A DNA stretch of 8,819 bases, from positions 1-8,819 of the forward strand of contig DASRZI010000259.1 of the NCBI GenBank assembly GCA_035686605.1, read 5' to 3'. The translations under genes were made by a program, and so were the position numbers. Position 1 is the stretch's first letter; the number at the start of each line of letters is the position of its first letter. The DNA is from UBA11865 sp035686605 (GTDB lineage: Bacteria > Chloroflexota > Anaerolineae > Promineifilales > Promineifilaceae). Shown here piece after piece: positions 1 through 6,600 of this stretch. The notes under the pieces were generated by a model. That model saw only the letters and a list, made by a program, of their open reading frames with translations, was not told where the DNA came from and ran no database searches.

Positions 1-15
1 CTCCTATCACTTCCC

Positions 16-33
16 TATCGGTCCAGGCCGATA
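16..33. promoter_or_regulatory. Perfect 6-bp inverted repeat, operator or weak terminator
   Basis: TATCGG (16-21) and CCGATA (28-33) are perfect inverted arms around a 6-base centre, TCCAGG. A third half-site, ATCGG, occurs at about 53-57. The repeat is followed directly by TTTATAAG. It could be an operator overlapping the spacer or -35 area of a promoter whose -10 would be TATAAG at 36-41, or a short terminator hairpin of a gene to the left. The stem is short and there is no real T-tract, so the function is uncertain. Confidence 0.3.
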
Positions 34-262
34 TTTATAAGCACAACCCTAATCGGCTAATGCAGGTATTGAAAACAGGATACAATGGAAGGAACACAAG
101 TCAAATGGAAGGCGGAGATGCTTCAATCACGCAGATCCAGCCATTTAGCGACGATGAGGTCTGTCTATCGAAATGTTCACAACCTATGGGGAATTCGTAC
201 TCGGATTCATCCCCCATGCCCAAGACCAGTCTCCTGGTCAGTCTTCCGGTCAAGCAGCCTGT

Positions 263-268
263 GAGGAG
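263..268 (+). promoter_or_regulatory. Shine-Dalgarno site of the UPF0182 gene
   Basis: GAGGAG lies six bases before the ATG at 275. Both the sequence and the spacing are near ideal, which supports 275 as the start codon. Confidence 0.8.
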
Positions 269-274
269 CATTAA

Positions 275-3172
275 ATGACCCGCGATCGCGACATAGTGGA
301 TATCCCTGAGGTTTTCAGGCGCGCCTTCGACGACGATGGCTGGGATGAACAAGGTGGAGATGGTGATGGCAATGGGGGGCGACAGCCCAGCTATGGTCCT
401 GGTCGAGCCTGGTGGTCAAGCCGCTGGATCTGGATAGCCATCCTGATCATCACCCTGCTTCTGAGCTTCAATTGGATCGTGTCAACCTACACCGAGTGGT
501 TGTGGTTTGACGCCCAGTCTTACAAGAACGTCTGGCTGACCCAGCTCGTCGTTCGCCTGGTCTCTTTCGTTGTCTTATTCATTGTCGCCGCTGTCGTCCT
601 CCTGATCAACTGGCGCATCGCCTTCAAAAACGCCCTAAAAACGGTCAGCATGGCCCCCATTCGCCCCCTGGAGCTCCCGGGGATGAACTGGATAATTATT
701 GCGATCGGCCTATTCGCCTCATTCATCTTCGCTTCGGCTGGATCCGCAAAATGGGAACAATTCCTTCTCTTTTTCAACCGCCAGCCCTTTGGCCTTGAAG
801 ACCCCGTACTGGGTCTTGATCTTGGCTTCTACTTCTTTGAACTGCCTGTCTATCGATTTCTGCATAGTTGGCTGATACCATTGACGGTCATCACAATCAT
901 AGGAGTAGCCGCCATCTACCTTGCCGACAATTGGATGGCCCTTCAACGGGGAAGGATCAATACAAACTATCCCCCGAGCGTGCGACGCCACGTGGCTATA
1001 TTGCTGACCTTTTTCTTTCTACTATGGGCTTCAGGCTATTTGCTGGACATCTACGAGATCCAATATTCGACCAGAGGGGTGGTGTTTGGCGCAAGCTACA
1101 CCGATCTTAAGGCGACCTTGCCTGCCCTGTATATTCAATTGGCTCTCATGGTCATCTTGGCCATCATTACCGCGGTGAACATCTTTCGCTTGTCCGTTCG
1201 CCCCTTCCTCGTCACCGCTGGCCTGTGGCTGGCGGCAGCGATTCTCCTGGGGAACGTTTACCCCATGCTTCTCCAACGGTATGGCGTGGAACCGAATGAG
1301 ATCTCGCGCGAGCAGCCCTATATAGAGCGCAACATCGAATATACCCGTTTTGGCTTTGCTCTCAATGACATCGATTCCCGTGACTTTGGCGCCGTGACCG
1401 AACTCACAAACCTGGACCTGCTGACGAACCGGGAAACCCTCCAGAACGTCCGTCTTTGGGATTACCGGCCCCTCCAGCAAACATACGCCCAGCTGCAAGA
1501 GTTAAGACCTTACTATGAATTCAGCACCGTCGACATTGATCGATATGATATTGAAGGCGTGACCCGGCAAGTAATGTTAGCTGGTCGGGAATTGAATAAA
1601 GAAGACCTATCGGCGCCTTCGTGGGTCAATGAGAAGCTGCAGTTCACCCATGGTTATGGCTTAGTCATGAACCCCGTCGACCTGGTGTCACCCGAGGGCA
1701 GACCCGTATTCTTCATCAAAGATCTGCCTCCCCAGAGCACCGTTCCCATCACGGTGACTCGGCCTGAGATCTATTACGGCGAGCTGATCGATGATATGGT
1801 GCTCGTTGGCAGTGACCTGGCGGAATTCGACTATCCGGTTGGCAACGAGAATGCCCAGAGTAGTTATGCTGGGGAAGGCGGCGTCGAAATCAAGAATATC
1901 TGGCGACAGCTAGCTTTCGCCATTCGTTTTGGTGAAGCAAACCTCCTGCTCAGCGAATACATCACCCCCGAAACCCGCATTCTGCTGCACAGGCAGATCA
2001 AAGATCGGGTCCGGAGTATCACTCCTTTCCTGCATTTAGATAGTGATCCATACCTGATTGTTGCCGATGGACGGTTGGTATGGATGCTCGACGCCTATAC
2101 CCTGAGCGGCGCTCTCCCCTACTCCACACCATCCGAGCAGGGATTCAACTATATTCGAAACCCGGTTAAGATCACCGTTGACGCCTATCATGGGACGGTT
2201 GACTACTACCTGGTCGATCCGGACGATCCGATCATCATGGCCTATGACCGCGCCTTCCCGGGTCTCTTCCAGCCCCTGGACGCTATGCCCGATTCCCTCT
2301 TGGAACACATCCGCTACCCGGAGGATTTATTCAAGGTCCAGACCCAGCAATACTTAAAGTACCATATGGATGATATCCAGACCTTCTATAACCAGGAGGA
2401 TCTTTGGGAGATCCCTAAGGAGATTTTCGAAAGCGACCAGCAGCCCATTGAACCCTATCACGTGATTCTTTCGCTGCCGGGAGAAGAAGATACCGAATAT
2501 CTCCTGATCCAGCCCTATGTTCCCGCAGGAAAGAATAATATGGTGGCCTGGATCGCTGCTCGAAACGATCCGCCGAATTACGGCCAACTGGTTGTCTACG
2601 AGCTGCCCAAACAGGAGCTCGTCTTCGGTCCAATTCAGGTCGAAGCTCGGATCGATCAAGATCCTGAGATCTCGGCTCAGATTTCCCTCTGGAACCAGCG
2701 AGGTTCGAAAGTTATCCGGGGTAACCTCATCGTTATCCCGATGAACAACAGCTTCCTCTATGTCGAACCCCTCTATTTACTCTCCGAGGCCAGCGAATTG
2801 CCAGAGCTGAAGCGGGTTATCGTCGCCAGTGGAGACCGCGTTGCAATGCGCGAGACATTGGAAGAGGCGCTGCTTGCCCTCATCGAGATGGCTCCCAGTG
2901 TTGTCGATACAACGGAGGTTGAGGGCCAGGAACCCGCGGAATCCGTGGGGAGTGAACCAACGCCTGCACCCGGGGAATCGGCCGCCGCAACCAGTACGCC
3001 TCAAATCGGCCAACTAGTGGATACGATCGAGAGCCTGGTCCAAGAGGCCAACGACCACTTCGAAGCAGCCGAAGAAGCTCAACGAGCTGGGGATTGGGCC
3101 ACCTATGGCCGGGAGCTTAAAACCCTCCAAGATATTCTTGTCCAGCTGCTGGAGTTGACCGACTTCGAGTAA
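275..3172 (+). CDS. UPF0182 family integral membrane protein, complete
   Basis: This is a 965-residue protein of the UPF0182 family, whose biochemical function is unknown. After a hydrophilic acidic/Gly-rich N-terminus (about 1-45), seven hydrophobic segments can be seen near residues 51-70, 90-112, 137-156, 197-217, 238-256, 283-302 and 308-329, matching the usual seven-helix topology. Family signatures are clear: WFDAQSYKNVWLTQ after helix 1, FGLEDPVLGLDLGFYFFELP before helix 4, and PNEISREQPYIERNIEYTR (about 340-358) where the large soluble domain begins. That domain runs to about 875 and is probably extracytoplasmic. A Pro/Thr/Ser/Glu-rich linker (about 880-910) leads to a C-terminal helical tail with AQRAGDWATYGRELKTLQ, also typical of the family. 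Length is normal and there is no sign of damage. The start is supported by GAGGAG at 263-268. The next gene lies 454 bases downstream, so an operon is unlikely. Family assignment is confident; role is unknown. Confidence 0.94.
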   Translation: MTRDRDIVDIPEVFRRAFDDDGWDEQGGDGDGNGGRQPSYGPGRAWWSSRWIWIAILIITLLLSFNWIVSTYTEWLWFDAQSYKNVWLTQLVVRLVSFVVLFIVAAVVLLINWRIAFKNALKTVSMAPIRPLELPGMNWIIIAIGLFASFIFASAGSAKWEQFLLFFNRQPFGLEDPVLGLDLGFYFFELPVYRFLHSWLIPLTVITIIGVAAIYLADNWMALQRGRINTNYPPSVRRHVAILLTFFFLLWASGYLLDIYEIQYSTRGVVFGASYTDLKATLPALYIQLALMVILAIITAVNIFRLSVRPFLVTAGLWLAAAILLGNVYPMLLQRYGVEPNEISREQPYIERNIEYTRFGFALNDIDSRDFGAVTELTNLDLLTNRETLQNVRLWDYRPLQQTYAQLQELRPYYEFSTVDIDRYDIEGVTRQVMLAGRELNKEDLSAPSWVNEKLQFTHGYGLVMNPVDLVSPEGRPVFFIKDLPPQSTVPITVTRPEIYYGELIDDMVLVGSDLAEFDYPVGNENAQSSYAGEGGVEIKNIWRQLAFAIRFGEANLLLSEYITPETRILLHRQIKDRVRSITPFLHLDSDPYLIVADGRLVWMLDAYTLSGALPYSTPSEQGFNYIRNPVKITVDAYHGTVDYYLVDPDDPIIMAYDRAFPGLFQPLDAMPDSLLEHIRYPEDLFKVQTQQYLKYHMDDIQTFYNQEDLWEIPKEIFESDQQPIEPYHVILSLPGEEDTEYLLIQPYVPAGKNNMVAWIAARNDPPNYGQLVVYELPKQELVFGPIQVEARIDQDPEISAQISLWNQRGSKVIRGNLIVIPMNNSFLYVEPLYLLSEASELPELKRVIVASGDRVAMRETLEEALLALIEMAPSVVDTTEVEGQEPAESVGSEPTPAPGESAAATSTPQIGQLVDTIESLVQEANDHFEAAEEAQRAGDWATYGRELKTLQDILVQLLELTDFE

Positions 3173-3201
3173 GGCCGTCTCGTGACCATCATCACCCGGC
3201 C
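3173..3201 (+). terminator. Weak hairpin directly after the UPF0182 stop
   Basis: GGCCG (3173-3177) pairs with CGGCC (3197-3201). Inside it GTGA (3182-3185) can pair with TCAC (3192-3195) across a 6-base loop, giving an interrupted stem that begins at the base after the stop codon. The following bases (ATTTATC) are AT-rich but form no T-tract. It may help terminate or stabilise the 3' end of the upstream transcript. Support is weak. Confidence 0.3.
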
Positions 3202-3209
3202 ATTTATCA

Positions 3210-3254
3210 GGTGACACGCTCTGAGGTGACACCCTCCGAGGTGACACCTGTCAT
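3210..3254. repeat. Array A: three 15-bp direct repeats
   Basis: Three head-to-tail 15-base units start at 3210, 3225 and 3240: GGTGACACGCTCTGA, GGTGACACCCTCCGA and GGTGACACCTGTCAT. All begin with GGTGACAC. In units 2 and 3 the first nine bases, GGTG-A-CACC, form an inverted repeat around a single central base. A further GGTGAC occurs at 3263, outside the 15-base register. The array lies just after the UPF0182 stop codon. Related units recur in array B at 3555-3618. Candidate functions are a protein-binding iteron or a spreading intergenic repeat; the sequence does not decide. Confidence 0.85.
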
Positions 3255-3554
3255 TTACCCCTGGTGACTTTCCACACTTAAATTGAATTGAATAATGTTG
3301 TATGTTTATCTGAGGCTGCCTATCTGCCCTGTTGTTGATCCTGGTTAACTGTCGCATTAATTGATCGGGGTCACCTGGCAAGTTAATTATGCTGGGTATC
3401 ATCGTGGGGCATTATTCCGCATGGGGCGGTTTGGCCTTCATCCCTCACCGCCGATCTCTCACGGCTCTTCTTCAACCTGCCACAAGTCCAAACTCTGCTT
3501 TCGAAACCAGAACCATCCTTCCACAGTTCACTCTTAGACAGCCGTCCCATGATA
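3255..3554. other. Intergenic stretch between the two repeat arrays
   Basis: About 300 bases separate the two repeat arrays. The left half (about 3270-3390) is AT-rich and is the likeliest place for the promoter of the following gene. Opposed short frames at 3389-3604 (plus) and 3383-3595 (minus) show no domain, no hydrophobic pattern and no ribosome-binding site, and their C- or N-terminal parts are simply translated 15-bp repeats, so neither is called as a gene. No transposon end, tRNA or riboswitch was recognised. Confidence 0.5.
3332..3361 (+). promoter_or_regulatory. Candidate housekeeping promoter for the RHS gene
   Basis: TTGTTG (3332-3337) and ATTAAT (3356-3361) are 18 bases apart and loosely resemble -35 and -10 boxes (three or four of six matches each) in an AT-rich stretch. 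This would give a 5' untranslated region of roughly 260 bases that includes repeat array B. The match is poor enough that it could be chance. Confidence 0.2.
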
Positions 3555-3618
3555 GGTGGAAAACACCTTCTGAGGTGACACCTTCTGAGGTGCAATCTTC
3601 CTAGATGACGGCTCCGGA
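3555..3618. repeat. Array B: 15-bp repeats running into the RHS ribosome-binding site
   Basis: Four successive units start at 3555, 3574, 3589 and 3604. The second, GGTGACACCTTCTGA, is close to the array A units. The first has four extra bases (GGTGGAAAACACCTTCTGA) yet keeps GGTG and CACC as inverted arms. The last two, GGTGCAATCTTCCTA and GATGACGGCTCCGGA, are progressively degenerate but stay in the 15-base register. The final unit ends inside the Shine-Dalgarno sequence of the next gene. The same family of units forms array A about 350 bases upstream. Confidence 0.75.
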
Positions 3619-3620
3619 GA
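3616..3620 (+). promoter_or_regulatory. Shine-Dalgarno site of the RHS gene
   Basis: GGAGA at 3616-3620 lies six bases before the ATG at 3627 (seven from the GGAG core). It supports this start, and the signal peptide begins in the right place downstream. It overlaps the last degenerate 15-bp repeat unit. Confidence 0.7.
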
Positions 3621-3626
3621 AATACT

Positions 3627-6600
3627 ATGGCAACAAAAGAGTCATTCCGCCGTCAGATTAATAGGTTCCATTTTGGTCGTGTCTACAAATTGGTGACCTT
3701 TGCCGTCGTCTTGACCATGGTCATCAACGCCATCTTACCCGCCGCATCCGTCTTTGCCCTGCCTACCGAGCAAACTGGCGCATCGGAGATTGCCGGAGCC
3801 TCCCCCCTCAGCGGAAAGGGACAGGTCAATTTGCCCGGTCCCATGGGCACGGCCGTGAACACTTTCAACGGCAACCTCTTCTACCAGCATCCTGGTTTCT
3901 ATTTCCCCCATTCACTGCCTGTTGACACAAGGCTGACTTACAACAGTCTACGCGGTAATTTCGCATCTTCTCTTGGTTATTATGGCTGGCAATTCACCTA
4001 CGACATCTCCTATCGCGTTGATGAAAACCTTGATGTCACTATCGTCTGGGGTGACGGTCGAGAGGTGCGTTTTGATTCACCATACCGGGCATTAACGTCC
4101 GTCTTTATCGCTAAGCAGGAAACTCTTGTCCCAGATGGAACTGATTTCGCGGCCCCTCCAGGGGTGAGGGACGTGCTCAGAAGCTACGAGCCTGGTAAGT
4201 TCGTTTTGACAACCCCAGACCAGACCACCTATTACTTCGACAGCGCGCGCCATCATCGGGTTACCAGGATCCAACACCCTAGCGGTCAGGCCCTGGTATT
4301 TCAATACAACAGCGCCGGTCTGCTTGACACGCTCCAACATACTTTTGGGCAGAAAGTTAAATTTCTCTACTCCACCGTGAACGATGTGCCCACTCTCACC
4401 GCGATGATCGATATCACAGGGACGCTGCACCGTTTCATCTTTTTCGCTTACGATGGCTCCGGCAACCTGTCTCAAATCACTAATCCGGAACTAGCGAAGA
4501 CTCGTTTCACCTACGATGCCGGACACAAAATGACCGGGATCACCGATCCCAAAAATAACAAACTGACCATCAATTACACCGGACATTGGGTCCGGGATTT
4601 GGTCACTCCATTAAGTACGCGTTCCATATCCCATCGAGACGATAACATCCTCGGCAGGACCTACACGGGCCATACTCTCATTGTGATGGACCGGCGCCAC
4701 ACGACTGTCGTCGATGTGGTAAGCGGCCGAAGCCAAAGAACGGTCTACAACTATGACAGCCGAGGACGTTTGACCAACTCTGAAAACGCACTAGGTAACA
4801 TCCAATATATCGAGTGGGACGATAAGGACAATGCGGTGCAATTCACCGACGAGTTGGGACGGATCACCACTTATACCCACGACGAGCGCGGTAATGTCCT
4901 CACCGTTACCGATCCCTGGTTGAGAACCAATACCTTCACCTACCATCCGGAATTTAATCATTTAACCAGTGTGAGAGATGGTAACGGCTTTTACACATCT
5001 TATAACTATGACGGGCGAGGCAACCTGATTAGGTCCGATTTACCCAACGGAGGAATCCAGCGCTTCGCCTATGATTCCTTCGGTAATGTCATCTCTGATA
5101 CAACTCCTGTCGGCGATACATTTTCCTATGCGTACGATGGTTACGGCTACCTTTCCGGGATCACAGATCCATTGGGCCAATCATCAACATTCGTCAACGA
5201 TCATCGCGGAAATATTCTCCTGGGAACCGATGCCAATACCAACACCTTGACGAGCCAGTATGACAACCTGGATCGAATTCTCTCCAGCACTAATGGAGAA
5301 AACAACAAAACGACCTTTGGCTATGATGCGCGAGGTAACCTGATAGAGTTCACAGATCCCAATGGTAATGGCTACCAGTACGACTACGATGCCCTAGAGC
5401 GTCTTTCGAGCGTCACCGATCCACTGGGTAGAGTAACCTGGTATGAGTACGATGAGCGTGACAATCTCATCTCCTCCACCGACGCCAATGGCCATACGAC
5501 CACCTACAGCTACGATCTCATGGAGCGGTTACATACAAAGACCAATCCTCTAGGCCAGACCACATCATATCTTTATGACGCCGTTGGTAATATGTCTCAG
5601 CGCACGGACGCCAATGGAGAGTCAACCGTATTTTCCTACGGCGCCAATGATCTGCTCTCAGCCATCAACTACCCTGGTAGTGACTACGATGTGAATTTCA
5701 CCTCCTTCGACGGCGCCGATAATCTATTGCGCCAGACCAGTCCAGCGGCAGATATTGATTATCGATACGATCAGGTGGACCTAATAACACAGGTTGGGGT
5801 TAGCGTATCTTCGCTTTTTACCAGGACGACCTACTACAGCTATGACAATATGGGCCGGCGTTCGACCATGACCGATCCAGATGGAGGTTTGACCAATTAC
5901 ACCTACAATCTTCGTGGCGATCTGGAATCAATAACCGATCCAGATGGAAACCTGACCTCATTTGACTACGATCCTGCTGGTCGACTGGAGCGCCAGAATA
6001 ACGCCAACGGCACCTACGCGCTTTATACCTATGATGACGCTGACCGGCTTGTTACATTGAACAACCATAAGTCGAATGGCGTTCTCATCTCCGGCTATTC
6101 CTACACCTACGATGATGCGGGAAACTGCGTAGAAATGGTGGAGGCAGCTATTGGTACGACTTCGTACGATTATGATGCTCTGAATCAGCTCTTAGAAGTC
6201 ATCTATCCTGATGGACGTAGCGTCGATTACACCTACGATGCTGTCGGCAACCGCCTAAACTCAATCGATTCCTTGATGGGCGAGACAATCTACGAATACG
6301 ACGAAGCCAACCAGCTGATCTACCAGCATACACCGACTCAGACAATCACCTACTCATACGATAACAATGGCAATCTTTTAAGTAAGCAAGACGCCAGCGG
6401 TGTCGCCAGCTACACCTATGATTACGAAAATCACCTGGCAAATATTGGATATCCCGATGGCCAAAGCGAACAATTCTTTGCCTACCCTGGCCAAACAGGC
6501 TTGCAGCTGAAGTCAGGGTCAAATGGTGTTATTGACACGTATTATTTTCATGACCTTCAGAACACCCTGCTTGAGACGGATGCGGCCGGCATTACCGTAG

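Larger units (their letters stand above)
1..274. other. Apparently non-coding leader upstream of the UPF0182 gene
   Basis: No convincing gene is visible here. A short open frame at 60-278 on the plus strand and one on the minus strand at 101-352 have no recognisable domain and no good ribosome-binding site; the minus-strand one overlaps the real gene. The stretch probably holds the promoter and 5' untranslated region of the downstream gene, and possibly the end of an upstream unit. A TATAAG hexamer at 36-41 matches the -10 consensus at five of six positions, but no good -35 box lies at the usual distance, so no promoter is called. Confidence 0.55.

Noticed and set aside
60..278. 72-codon plus-strand open frame before the UPF0182 gene
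   Set aside because: No ribosome-binding site, no domain or hydrophobic pattern, and it overlaps the well-supported start at 275.
1031..1498. 155-codon minus-strand frame inside the UPF0182 gene
   Set aside because: It is antisense to conserved family motifs and shows no independent support.
3383..3604. Opposed short frames (70 and 71 codons) in the intergenic region
   Set aside because: They overlap each other on opposite strands, have no ribosome-binding site, and part of each is translated 15-bp repeat.
3210..3618. The two repeat arrays as a CRISPR
   Set aside because: Units are 15 bases head-to-tail with no unique spacers and there are no cas genes.
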